Assembly: GCA_900540635.1 (NCBI GenBank)
Contig: UQGU01000063.1
Span: 1 to 12,501, forward strand
Source: an uncultured Eubacteriales bacterium
GTDB taxonomy: Bacteria; Bacillota; Clostridia; Oscillospirales; Oscillospiraceae
Direction: 5' to 3'
Length of the DNA: 12,501 nt
The stretch's first letter is position 1. Each line of letters opens with the position of its first letter. The notes beneath the pieces were generated by a model. That model ran no database searches. It was given only the letters and a program-made list of their open reading frames with translations, and was not told the DNA's origin. This document shows positions 1-7,175 of this stretch, in pieces. A program made the position numbers and the translations under genes.

Positions 1-28
1 GCGCGATACCAAACTTCGCCACACCCGG
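1..28 (-). tRNA. 5' part of a tRNA gene, probably tRNA-Pro (cut by window edge)
   Basis: Read leftward from position 28, the sequence folds as the first 28 bases of a tRNA. It has a 7-base acceptor arm CCGGGTG, then T8 and G9. The D-stem GCGA (19-16) pairs perfectly with TCGC (6-3), and the D-loop AGTTTGGTA holds the conserved A14, GG and A21. Position 26 is G, and the anticodon stem begins at base 1. The C-starting acceptor and the GTGTGGCGAAGTTTGGTA block resemble clostridial tRNA-Pro, but the anticodon lies outside the window, so the identity is tentative. A near-consensus promoter sits immediately upstream on the same strand. Confidence 0.72.
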
Positions 29-60
29 ATATTCACTTGCTGTTCCCTGACAGCTCAGAT

Positions 61-89
61 ATATTAACATAGTTTTACGGAAATGTCAA
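61..89 (-). promoter_or_regulatory. Sigma-A type promoter for the tRNA
   Basis: On the minus strand there is a perfect -35 TTGACA (89-84), a 17-base spacer, and a -10 TAATAT (66-61) one base off consensus. Transcription would start near position 54, about 25 bases before the tRNA 5' end, as expected for a leader removed by RNase P. No other gene start lies downstream on this strand. Confidence 0.78.
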
Positions 90-111
90 TCCCTTATTTT
101 TCCTTTTTTCG

Positions 112-137
112 TCTGCGGGGCGGTCAGGCCCCGCAGA
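112..137 (-). terminator. Strong hairpin at the end of the kinase/amylase operon
   Basis: A perfect 10-bp inverted repeat (TCTGCGGGGC at 112-121, GCCCCGCAGA at 128-137) has a 6-base loop and lies 7 bases beyond the amylase stop codon. Its position suits the terminator of the leftward operon and would insulate the tRNA promoter. The oddity is direction: on the minus strand the bases after the stem are A-rich, not T-rich, while the plus strand reads TATTCTTTTA after it. Intrinsic termination of the leftward operon is therefore uncertain; it may act as a 3'-end stabiliser. Confidence 0.5.
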
Positions 138-144
138 TATTCTT

Positions 145-1686
145 TTATCGAAAACTCTTGACCCAGTTCAGCAGAGAATCCCGGTAGACGTTTTCCGCCA
201 CCTCCCGGCGCATTCGTTCCGTCAGCGGGCCATTTGCGGCAAGCTTGGCAAGAATGGCCCCCTGGAGCTCCTCCACTGTCATTTCTTCATAGGGCTTCTG
301 CGCTGCGCATGGCTCCATGGCAGGCTTCTCTTCCTGGGGGACTTTCGGTTCCGGCTGGCAGAAGGTGATTTTTACAGGGGCCGGAACGGTCAGTTCTCTT
401 CCCGCCTCCACCCAGATTTCCCCGGAATGGGGCGGCAGGGTCACCTGCCCATTTTCCGCCCGCAGACCCAGAAGCGTACCCCGGAAACCGGGCTCCATAG
501 GCATTTCCCTGGCCTCATTGGCATTGTTCACAGTGACAACGGTCCGCTTCCCGTCCAGACTCCTGGCAAAGGCAAAGGTTTCATTGGTCAGCGTCAGCTC
601 CTCATAGCCGCCATAGGAAAGCTCCGGCAGAGCCCCGCGCAGGCGGCCCAGGGACGCGATCAGCTTTGCCTGATCATTTCCCCGGAAATCCTCCAGGTGC
701 AGCTCCGGCCGCAGATTCCGGTCCGACCAGCGTTCCTTTTTTCCTTCAATGCCGAATTCCGAGCCATAGTACACTGAGGGAATTCCCGGCAGGGTATACA
801 GCAGCACATGGACCGGCAGGAAATTGGCCTTTGCGCTGAGCTTGGAGGCAATGCGGGCCACATCGTGATTGTCCACAAAGTTGTAGAGCTTCCAGCGGCT
901 GGTTTCCCGGACCGTGTGGGCGATTTCAAAATAATTGTGGTCGTTGTGGCCGGAGTACAGTGCCTTGTGCAGGCGGTAGTTGGTGACGCAGTGGAGCATT
1001 CCCGGGGCAAGCCAGCGGCCATAGTCCCCGTGGATGACCTCGCCCAGAAGAAAGAAGTCCCCCTTCTGGCTGTCCGCAAAGCTGCGCAGCGCCGCCATGA
1101 AGCCAAAGTCCAGCACATCCGCCGCATCCAGGCGAATGCCGTCGATGTCGAATTCCGCGATCCAGAAGTCTACGGCGTCCAAAAGATGCTGCCGCACTTC
1201 GGGATTGCCCTGGTTCAGCTTCACCAGCAGGTCATAGCCGCCCCAGTTTTCATAGGAAAAGCCGTTGTGGAAGCTGTTGTCCCGGTCAAAGCGCACATTG
1301 CAGAACCAATCCCGATAGCGGGAATTCTCTCGGTTTTGCAGCAGATCCCGGAACGCGAAAAAGTCCCGGCCCACATGGTTGAAGACCCCGTCCAGCACCA
1401 CCCGAACGCCCTTTTCATGGCAAAATTTCACGAATGCTCTCAGATCTTCATTGGTGCCCAGGCGGCTGTCCAGGGTAAAATAGTCCGTAGTCTCGTAGCC
1501 ATGGCCCACGGACTGAAACAGCGGGCCAATATACAGGGCATTGCAGCCCAGGTCCCGGATATGATCCACCCAGGGCCAAAGGGTGCGCAGACGGGACACC
1601 GGCGCGCTATAGTCGTTCTTTTCCGGGGCGCCCGTCAGGCCCAGGGGATAAATATGGTAAAAAACAGCTTCCTCATACCAGACCAT
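145..1686 (-). CDS. Alpha-amylase family (GH13) glycoside hydrolase, cytoplasmic
   Basis: A 513-residue protein that should hydrolyse or rearrange alpha-glucosidic bonds in maltooligosaccharides or related alpha-glucans. All four GH13 barrel signatures are visible: DGVFNH at 99-104, GIRLDAAD at 183-190 with predicted nucleophile Asp187, GEVIHG at 215-220 with acid/base Glu216, and FVDNHD at 270-275 with transition-state stabiliser Asp275. The barrel ends with the PSVYYGSEFGIEG segment near 303-315, followed by a beta-rich C domain to about residue 435. There is no signal peptide, so it should act inside the cell on imported or stored oligosaccharides. After residue 440 comes a Pro/Glu-rich linker and a helical tail of about 50 residues (TVEELQGAILAKL and onward) that I do not recognise. 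The ATG overlaps the stop of the upstream kinase gene in a TAATG, implying translational coupling. Exact specificity cannot be read from sequence. Confidence 0.93.
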   Translation of the reverse strand: MVWYEEAVFYHIYPLGLTGAPEKNDYSAPVSRLRTLWPWVDHIRDLGCNALYIGPLFQSVGHGYETTDYFTLDSRLGTNEDLRAFVKFCHEKGVRVVLDGVFNHVGRDFFAFRDLLQNRENSRYRDWFCNVRFDRDNSFHNGFSYENWGGYDLLVKLNQGNPEVRQHLLDAVDFWIAEFDIDGIRLDAADVLDFGFMAALRSFADSQKGDFFLLGEVIHGDYGRWLAPGMLHCVTNYRLHKALYSGHNDHNYFEIAHTVRETSRWKLYNFVDNHDVARIASKLSAKANFLPVHVLLYTLPGIPSVYYGSEFGIEGKKERWSDRNLRPELHLEDFRGNDQAKLIASLGRLRGALPELSYGGYEELTLTNETFAFARSLDGKRTVVTVNNANEAREMPMEPGFRGTLLGLRAENGQVTLPPHSGEIWVEAGRELTVPAPVKITFCQPEPKVPQEEKPAMEPCAAQKPYEEMTVEELQGAILAKLAANGPLTERMRREVAENVYRDSLLNWVKSFR

Positions 1687-2486
1687 TATGCTTCATCTCC
1701 CAAGGTGTGCAGCAGCGGCTCATATTTCAGGCCGTAGCTGCGATTGTCCGTTTCATAGGTCAGCTTTACCGCTTTCGCCGCAAACTCTGCGGCCATGCAG
1801 GCCGCATCCCAAAGGACTGCTCCCTGCAAAAGCTTTCCGGTAAGCACGGCGGCGAACAGGTCCCCTGTGCCAAAATACCGCCCCGGAACTCTGGGCTGCC
1901 GGTACTCCCGGAAGGTCTTTCCCTCTTTGACCAGGAAGCCGGTTTCCTCCGGCGTGGAAACGCAGCCGGTCAGAATGACATTTTCCTGGGGAAGCGCTTC
2001 CAGCAGCTCCTCTGCCGAGGAGTCCTCCGGCAGGCCGGTCAGGAAAGCGGCCTCCGTTCGATTGGGCAGCAGCACATCCGCCCGGACGCAGAGCTTCTTC
2101 ATCTCCGCCCCGTAGGCTTCATCCAGGCCGGAATAAAACTTTCCGCCGTCTGCCATAGCCGGGTCGACAACGCAGAGCCCGCCGGGGGTGAGCAAGTCAT
2201 CTATCAATGCCAGGACAGGAGCAACATCTCCCGTCGCCCCCAGGTAGCCTGTCAAAATTGCATCAAACCGGATGCCCTCCCGCCTCCAGTGGTCGGCGAT
2301 GGGGGCAATGCTGTCCGTCAGTTGGCGCACATAGGGCTTTTCAAAGGCCGTATGGGTGGACAGCAGCGCCGTAGGCAGCAGGCAGGTCTCGCAGCCAAAG
2401 GCGGAAAGGGTCGTCAGCGCCACGCTGCCGGAGCACTGGCCCAGACAGGACAGATCCTGAACCGTTAAAACCCGTTTGTATTCCAT
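1686..2486 (-). CDS. Pyridoxine/pyridoxamine (vitamin B6) kinase family protein
   Basis: A 266-residue ribokinase-fold kinase of the PdxK/PdxY type, predicted to phosphorylate B6 vitamers at the 5' position with ATP in the salvage route to pyridoxal phosphate. The N-terminus (VLTVQDLSCLGQCSGSVAL) matches the family's SHVVYGYVGN-like opening in its clostridial form. Other family blocks are VVDPAMADGGKFYSG at 106-120, LLPNRTEAAFLTG at 139-151 and GTGDLFAAVLTG at 206-217, where Asp209 is the expected catalytic base. Length fits the family. It is the middle gene of a leftward operon: 3 bases after the PfkB kinase stop codon and overlapping the amylase start by one base. Co-transcription with sugar genes is unusual for B6 salvage, so a related hydroxymethyl-type substrate remains possible. 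Confidence 0.88.
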   Translation of the reverse strand: MEYKRVLTVQDLSCLGQCSGSVALTTLSAFGCETCLLPTALLSTHTAFEKPYVRQLTDSIAPIADHWRREGIRFDAILTGYLGATGDVAPVLALIDDLLTPGGLCVVDPAMADGGKFYSGLDEAYGAEMKKLCVRADVLLPNRTEAAFLTGLPEDSSAEELLEALPQENVILTGCVSTPEETGFLVKEGKTFREYRQPRVPGRYFGTGDLFAAVLTGKLLQGAVLWDAACMAAEFAAKAVKLTYETDNRSYGLKYEPLLHTLGDEA

Positions 2487-2489
2487 GGC

Positions 2490-3422
2490 TCAATCGGCTA
2501 CGTCGATATCCAGCCCCAGCTCTCTCGGCAGGAACCGGGGGCAGACATTCTCCGTGGTGACAATGACGGAAGCCGCCAGGTGGGTACCGATCTCGCAGGC
2601 CTCCCGCAGGCTCTTTCCGTAGGTCAGGCCCACGGCCAGACCGGCGCAGAAGGAGTCCCCGGCGCCGGTGGTGTCCTTCACCTCCACGGCTCTGGCAGGG
2701 CAAACGCCCTTGTCCCCGTCCATATCGGCATAAACAGCCCCCTGGGAGCCCATGGTGACTACCAGCTTGGGGATTCTGGCCTGGATGACCTTTTCGGAGA
2801 TCACATCTGCCAGCTCCTCGGGTGTCAGCCCGGAGAAATCCGTGCAGAACAGCAGCCCCGCCTCCTGGCTGTTGCACACGAAGGCGGAAAGCTCCTTCAG
2901 GAAGTCCCGGCGCTCCAGGCCGATGCTCATATTGGCAACCACGCCGAACACAGGTTTCCCATACTTTTTGGCAAGGGCCAGGGTCTTCTTGACAATGGCC
3001 TTGTCCATATCCACCTCGATGACGATGCTGTCTGCCTGGGAGAAAATTTCGTCTCCGTTTTTCTCCAGAATATCCAGAATGGGCATCAGGTTGGGGCGCT
3101 TGGAGATGGAAGCCACCACATCGCCCTCGTTGTCAAACACGGCCAGCCAGGTGCCCATGCCGTCCGGGACCTGGCGGATATAGCGGGTGTCCACCTTGTG
3201 GTTTTGCAGCTTGCGGATCACATCCAGGCCCGTGCCGGTATCGTCCACCAGGCTCAGAAAAGTGGGCCGCAGCTCACAGTTGGCAATGTCCTCCGTCACG
3301 TTCCGGGACACGCCGCCGTAAATCTGCTCCACCCGCCCGGCGTTGCGCCCGGCAGGAATATAATTGCCGTCGGGATATCCCTTGATATCCACGAACACGG
3401 CACCCATGATTACAATTCCCAT
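2490..3422 (-). CDS. PfkB/ribokinase-family carbohydrate or nucleoside kinase
   Basis: A 310-residue soluble kinase, first gene of the leftward operon. The N-terminal beta strand (IVIMGAVFVDIKG) and the GGVSRNVTEDIA block at 36-47 form the substrate-binding half of the fold. DTTGAGDSF at 250-258 is the PfkB anion-hole signature, with Asp256 as catalytic base; VVTMGSQGAVYA at 221-232 is the nucleotide-binding part. The GGVxRN block resembles pseudouridine kinases and some nucleoside kinases as much as sugar kinases, so I leave the substrate open. Start choice: the ATG at 3422 is preceded by GAGG and AGAGG and lies about 20 bases below a TATAAT promoter. A second ATG five codons in is possible. 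No pseudouridine glycosidase gene lies beside it, which weakens that specific assignment. Confidence 0.87.
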   Translation of the reverse strand: MGIVIMGAVFVDIKGYPDGNYIPAGRNAGRVEQIYGGVSRNVTEDIANCELRPTFLSLVDDTGTGLDVIRKLQNHKVDTRYIRQVPDGMGTWLAVFDNEGDVVASISKRPNLMPILDILEKNGDEIFSQADSIVIEVDMDKAIVKKTLALAKKYGKPVFGVVANMSIGLERRDFLKELSAFVCNSQEAGLLFCTDFSGLTPEELADVISEKVIQARIPKLVVTMGSQGAVYADMDGDKGVCPARAVEVKDTTGAGDSFCAGLAVGLTYGKSLREACEIGTHLAASVIVTTENVCPRFLPRELGLDIDVAD

Positions 3423-3449
3423 AATCCTCTTCCTCTCTTATTTTTATCC

Positions 3450-3477
3450 ATTATACATTTTTTTCGGCAATTTGCAA
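3450..3477 (-). promoter_or_regulatory. Promoter of the PfkB kinase - B6 kinase - amylase operon
   Basis: On the minus strand, a perfect -10 TATAAT (3455-3450) is preceded by a 16-base spacer and a -35 TTGCAA (3477-3472), 4 of 6 to consensus. The predicted start near 3443 leaves a leader of about 20 bases ending in GA-rich ribosome-binding sequence before the ATG at 3422. Confidence 0.65.
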
Positions 3478-3499
3478 TGCCGGTTTATCCGGAAACGGC

Positions 3500-3514
3500 T
3501 TAAGGATACCTTAA
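3500..3514. promoter_or_regulatory. Palindrome in the divergent control region, candidate operator
   Basis: TTAAGG (3500-3505), ATA, CCTTAA (3509-3514) form a perfect 6+6 dyad symmetry. It lies 22 bases upstream of the leftward -35 element and 12 bases upstream of the rightward -35 element, a location from which one dimeric regulator could act on both operons. No regulator gene is in the window, so the binding protein is unknown. Chance occurrence in this AT-rich spacer cannot be excluded. Confidence 0.35.
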
Positions 3515-3526
3515 CTTCAAAACATA

Positions 3527-3555
3527 TGGACAATCCCGCAAAAATGTGGTATATT
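3527..3555 (+). promoter_or_regulatory. Promoter of the DJ-1 - mltG - U32 peptidase operon
   Basis: A -35 TGGACA (3527-3532) is separated by 17 bases from the -10 TATATT (3550-3555). The TGG just before the -10 supplies an extended -10 TGn element. The predicted start near 3562 gives a leader of about 60 bases before the ATG at 3622. Confidence 0.68.
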
Positions 3556-3608
3556 ATAGGAGCTTCTATGCAATCTAAACCCAAAATTGGGCAAGCTTTC
3601 ACCATACG

Positions 3609-3614
3609 AGGAGG
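3609..3614 (+). promoter_or_regulatory. Ribosome-binding site that fixes the DJ-1-family start
   Basis: A perfect AGGAGG sits 7 bases before the ATG at 3622. The reading frame is open upstream to 3364 but that part contains the promoter and has no comparable site, so 3622 is the start. Confidence 0.9.
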
Positions 3615-3621
3615 AAATCAT

Positions 3622-4167
3622 ATGGTTTATGTATTATTGGGCACCGGCTTTGAAGAAGTTGAGGCCATTACCCCTGTGGACCTTCTGCGGCGGGCAGGGA
3701 TCGAAGTAAAAACCGTGGGCATCACCGGCAAGACCGTATACGGCAGCCACAATATTGGCATCGAAGCCGACATTCTGCCGGAGGAAATCGATTTTGATGC
3801 CCTGGATATGATCGTACTGCCCGGCGGCTTGGGCGGCGTTGCCAGTGCCCGGGCCAGTCAGGCCGCCCTGGATGCCCTGAAGTGGGCCTGGGACAACGGC
3901 CGGTTCGTTGCCGCCATCTGCGCCGGCCCTACCGTCCTGGCAGACCTGGGCATCACCGACGGCCGGAATGCCACCTGCTATCCCGGCTGCGAGAATCAGA
4001 TGGGCAATGCACACATGGCCGCAGATGCCGCCGTCATCCGTGACGGCCGTCTGATTACCGGCACCAGCGCAGGCTGCGCCATTCCCTTCGCACTGGCCCT
4101 GATCGAAGCCCTGAAGGGCGAGCAGGAGGCCCGGCGCGTTGCCAGCCAGATCGTGATTCGAGCCTAA
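3622..4167 (+). CDS. DJ-1/PfpI (YajL/ThiJ-like) family protein
   Basis: A 181-residue cytoplasmic protein with the full DJ-1 core. The nucleophile Cys100 lies at the elbow in AAICAGP (98-103). The partner Glu14 is in GFEEVEAITPVD (9-20), equivalent to Glu18 of human DJ-1. VLPGGLGG (65-72) forms the usual glycine turn, and His131 sits where DJ-1 has His126. Members of this family act in protection against oxidative or carbonyl stress, reported as chaperone, glyoxalase or deglycase activity; which applies here cannot be read from sequence. Length equals that of compact family members. It is the first gene of a rightward operon, 11 bases before mltG, whose ribosome site (AAGGAG) starts right after its TAA stop. 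Confidence 0.93.
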   Translation: MVYVLLGTGFEEVEAITPVDLLRRAGIEVKTVGITGKTVYGSHNIGIEADILPEEIDFDALDMIVLPGGLGGVASARASQAALDALKWAWDNGRFVAAICAGPTVLADLGITDGRNATCYPGCENQMGNAHMAADAAVIRDGRLITGTSAGCAIPFALALIEALKGEQEARRVASQIVIRA

Positions 4168-4178
4168 AGGAGACCACC

Positions 4179-5816
4179 ATGCAAGAAAATCCCAACGAGA
4201 GACCCAAGCCCCGTTTCCTGGCGAAGGACGATGGCAAAAACCGCCCCGCAGGCACATACCGGGGCCGTTTTCTCAACCGGCAGACGCCGGAGGACGACGC
4301 CCCGCCTTCTCAGGAGGCAGACATTTTCGACGAAGCAGCCCTTCCGGAACAAGGTGCCGATATTCCCTCCGAAACTTCTGAACCGGCACAGGATGCGGCC
4401 GCTCCGGAAACGTTTTTTGACCCGGAGAATGCCGGTGATACACAGGGCGACGGGCTGCCCTTTTCCGAGAACCCGGAAGATACGGATGCAGCCGATTTTG
4501 AAGAACCCATTGATCCGGAGTTCACGCTCCCTTACGAGGAGGAGGCTTCCGGCGAATACGCCGAGGACGCCCCTTCCGATGCTCCCCTGAGCGAGGACGA
4601 CGCGGAATTCCAGGAGCTTTTCAACGCAGAGCCCCCGCAGGAGGATGATATCCCCGTCCGGGAACATCCCGCTCCCAAGGGCCGCCCCAAGCGCCGGGGC
4701 GGCGAGGGCTTTCTGGGCATTCCCAATATTCTGGTCACCATTGTGTGGATCGCCATTACGGTGGCCATCGGCGTGACCCTGGGCCGGATGGCCTGGGTCT
4801 GCGCGGCAGACGTTCTGGCCTTTGGCCGGGAGGACACCAAGGTCACCATCACCATCTCCTCCACCGATGACATTGATGCCATTGCCCAGAAGCTGAAAAA
4901 CGCGGGGCTCATCCGTTACCCCGGCCTTTTCAAGCTCTATGCCAGCTTTGCAGTGGACGAGGGCGAGATCCAGCCCGGCATCTGGGACCTGAATACCCTC
5001 TATGACTATCACGCATTGGTCAACATGATGTCCCCCAGCTCCAAGCGCAGCGTGGTCACCATCATGATCCCCGAGGGCTCCAGCTGCCGCCAGATCTTCC
5101 AGCTCCTGCAGGAGAAGCGGGTTTGCACCGTGGAAGCTCTGGAGAATTACGCCGCATCCGGCGAACTGGGCGACTATTGGTTCCTGGAGGGCATTACCCG
5201 GGGCGACAAGTACTGCCTGGAGGGCTACCTCTTCCCCGACACCTACGAGTTCTATACCAACGACACCGCCGAAAATGTGCTGAACAAGATGCTTGGAAAC
5301 TTCGATTCCCGGGTGGACGAGAGCATTCGCGGCCAATTGGACAGCCTGAACGGCTATCTGGTGCAGCTCATGACTGCCGACGGAAGAAGCGAAGAATATA
5401 TCTCCAGCCACCTCTTCTCTATGGCCGATGTGATCACCGTGGCCTCTCTGATTGAGAAAGAATCCGCCAGTGCCGAAGAGAGCTATACCATTGCCTCCGT
5501 CATCTACAACCGTCTGTTCGCCTGGGGCTCCACCCCTGCCTATCTGAACATCGACGCGGCCGTGATCTATGGCCTGGACGGCAAAACCGATCTGACACAG
5601 GAGGACCTGCAAACCGACACCGCCTACAACACCTATCTGCACACCGGCCTGACCCCGGGACCGATCACAAACCCCGGCCTGAACAGCATCAAGGCTGCCC
5701 TGGCTCCCCAGAACACCAATTACTACTATTATATCCTAGACCCCGCCGCAGGCACCCACCACTTCTCCTCTACGCTGGAAGAGCACGAGGCATTCCGGGA
5801 GGCCATTCGAGGATAA
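4179..5816 (+). CDS. mltG: Endolytic murein transglycosylase MltG (YceG-like)
   Basis: A 545-residue membrane protein that cleaves nascent glycan strands and so sets their length during elongation. A single transmembrane helix lies at about 182-208, preceded by the basic stop KGRPKRR. Outside the membrane come a LysM-like subdomain (about 222-297, DDIDAIAQKLKNAGLI) and the catalytic YceG domain. Family blocks are LEGYLFPDTYEF (347-358), VASLIEKESA (421-430) with the expected catalytic Glu426, and TGLTPGPITNPGLNSIKAAL (489-508). The odd part is the N-terminal cytoplasmic region: about 165 residues, very rich in Asp, Glu, Pro and Ala and apparently disordered, much longer than in Escherichia coli MltG. 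The start has a good AAGGAG 6 bases upstream. One base separates its stop from the U32 gene, a neighbourhood that recurs in Firmicutes. Confidence 0.95.
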   Translation: MQENPNERPKPRFLAKDDGKNRPAGTYRGRFLNRQTPEDDAPPSQEADIFDEAALPEQGADIPSETSEPAQDAAAPETFFDPENAGDTQGDGLPFSENPEDTDAADFEEPIDPEFTLPYEEEASGEYAEDAPSDAPLSEDDAEFQELFNAEPPQEDDIPVREHPAPKGRPKRRGGEGFLGIPNILVTIVWIAITVAIGVTLGRMAWVCAADVLAFGREDTKVTITISSTDDIDAIAQKLKNAGLIRYPGLFKLYASFAVDEGEIQPGIWDLNTLYDYHALVNMMSPSSKRSVVTIMIPEGSSCRQIFQLLQEKRVCTVEALENYAASGELGDYWFLEGITRGDKYCLEGYLFPDTYEFYTNDTAENVLNKMLGNFDSRVDESIRGQLDSLNGYLVQLMTADGRSEEYISSHLFSMADVITVASLIEKESASAEESYTIASVIYNRLFAWGSTPAYLNIDAAVIYGLDGKTDLTQEDLQTDTAYNTYLHTGLTPGPITNPGLNSIKAALAPQNTNYYYYILDPAAGTHHFSSTLEEHEAFREAIRG

Positions 5817-5817
5817 T

Positions 5818-7035
5818 ATGAGAAAGCTTGAATTGCTGTCCCCCGCCGGGGACATGGAACAACTGAATATGTCCGTGCTGTATGGCGCGGACGCGGTATA
5901 TCTGGCCGGAACCAGCTTCGGCATGCGGTCCTTCGCGGGAAATTTTTCCCCGGAGGCGCTGCCAAAAGCCGTGGCCTTTGCCCACAGCCATAATGTCAAG
6001 GTCCATGTGACCGTGAACACCATGCCCCGAAATGACGAGGTCGCCCGGCTGCCCGAATATCTGGAACAGCTGGACGATGCCGGAGTGGATGCGCTGATCA
6101 TCGCCGACCTGGGGGCCTTTACCCTGGCCGGGAAGTACGCCCCCCACTGCCAGCGCCATGTGTCCACCCAACAGTCCATTGCCAACTACGCCTGCGCCCA
6201 GAGCTGGTTTGACCTGGGCGCAAGCCGGGTGGTCCTGGCCCGGGAGCTGAGCCTGGAGGAGATCCGTGTTATCCGGCAGAAGGTTGATCCCAAGCTGGAG
6301 ATCGAGACCTTCGGCCACGGGGCCATGTGCGTCAGCTACTCCGGCCGCTGCCTGCTGAGCAACTACATGACGGGCCGGGACTCCAACCGGGGGGCCTGTG
6401 CCCAGCCCTGCCGCTACCAATATGCCCTGATGGAGGAGAAGCGCCCCAGGGAATACTTCCCCGTCTACGAGGACGAAAAGGGCACCTACATCCTCAACTC
6501 CAAGGATATGTGCATGATCGACCACCTGGGCGAGCTGATGGACGCCGGAGTGGACTGCATCAAGCTGGAGGGCCGGGCAAAATCCGCCTACTATGCCGCC
6601 ATCGTCACCGGGGCCTACCGGCACTGCATTGATGCTGCGGCCGCAGGCACAGTGCCTGACCCCGTATGGCGGGATGAGGTGGACCACATCTCCCACCGGG
6701 TCTATTCCACGGGCTTCTACTACGGTCAGCCCGGGCAATATACGGAAACCTCCCGCTACATCCGCCAGTGGCAGATCGTTGCCATGGTGGAAGCCTGTGA
6801 CGAAAACGGCCTGGCGCGGTGCTCTCTGCGCAATAAGTTCTCTCAGGGCGATGCGCTGGAATGCGTTGGTCCGGACTGTAAGCCCTTCCCCTTCCCCGCC
6901 GGGGCCATGACCGATCTGGAGGGCGCCCCTCTGGAGGAGCCCCGAACCCCGCAGATGGGCTTTTTCATGCAGCTGCCCCAGCCTGTGCCCCCCTACTCCA
7001 TACTCCGCAGAGCGGTGGATCTCTCCGCAAAATAA
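5818..7035 (+). CDS. U32-family peptidase-like protein, TrhP type (tRNA uridine hydroxylation)
   Basis: A 405-residue cytoplasmic protein of the U32 'collagenase-like' family. The N-terminal barrel opens with LELLSPAGDMEQL and GADAVYLAG. The diagnostic central segment at about 165-205 reads ETFGHGAMCVSYSGRC, then RGACAQPCRY; its four cysteines fit the metal or iron-sulfur site proposed for the family. ILNSKDMCMIDHL and CIKLEGRAKSAYYAA near 222-262 are also family blocks. Bacterial homologues next to mltG (Bacillus yrrN/yrrO, renamed trhP) work in prephenate-dependent 5-hydroxyuridine formation at tRNA position 34; the peptidase label is historical. Here a single U32 gene follows mltG with one base between them, and the tRNA methyltransferase often found alongside is absent. 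Role in tRNA modification is inferred from family and neighbourhood. Confidence 0.9.
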   Translation: MRKLELLSPAGDMEQLNMSVLYGADAVYLAGTSFGMRSFAGNFSPEALPKAVAFAHSHNVKVHVTVNTMPRNDEVARLPEYLEQLDDAGVDALIIADLGAFTLAGKYAPHCQRHVSTQQSIANYACAQSWFDLGASRVVLARELSLEEIRVIRQKVDPKLEIETFGHGAMCVSYSGRCLLSNYMTGRDSNRGACAQPCRYQYALMEEKRPREYFPVYEDEKGTYILNSKDMCMIDHLGELMDAGVDCIKLEGRAKSAYYAAIVTGAYRHCIDAAAAGTVPDPVWRDEVDHISHRVYSTGFYYGQPGQYTETSRYIRQWQIVAMVEACDENGLARCSLRNKFSQGDALECVGPDCKPFPFPAGAMTDLEGAPLEEPRTPQMGFFMQLPQPVPPYSILRRAVDLSAK

Positions 7036-7050
7036 CACCGTAACATAATT

Positions 7051-7098
7051 TGCCCCATGCCGGGTCTGGCATGGGGCATAATTTCTGTGCTGCTTTTC
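7051..7098 (+). terminator. Terminator of the DJ-1 - mltG - U32 operon
   Basis: A perfect 11-bp stem (TGCCCCATGCC at 7051-7061, GGCATGGGGCA at 7068-7078) with a 6-base loop lies 15 bases after the U32 stop codon. A moderately T-rich tract follows (TAATTTC, then TTTTCTTT). Flanks are nearly symmetrical, so it could work in both directions. Confidence 0.8.
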
Positions 7099-7175
7099 TT
7101 TGGCAAATAACCCTGACTTTACATTTCAACTCTGCGACGCTTCTCAATTTCGTTTCTCTTTTTTCCCAAAACGCA

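Noticed and set aside
3364..3621. Upstream extension of the DJ-1 reading frame
   Set aside because: It contains the promoter and divergent control region, lacks a ribosome site, and would add 86 residues before a conserved DJ-1 N-terminus.
4164..5642. Open frame of 492 codons on the minus strand opposite mltG
   Set aside because: The plus strand carries unmistakable MltG motifs; the antisense protein is rich in Gly, Val, His and Gln, typical of a shadow frame.
5770..7038. Open frame of 422 codons on the minus strand opposite the U32 gene
   Set aside because: The plus-strand U32 family motifs and cysteine cluster are clear; no ribosome site or family match for the antisense frame.
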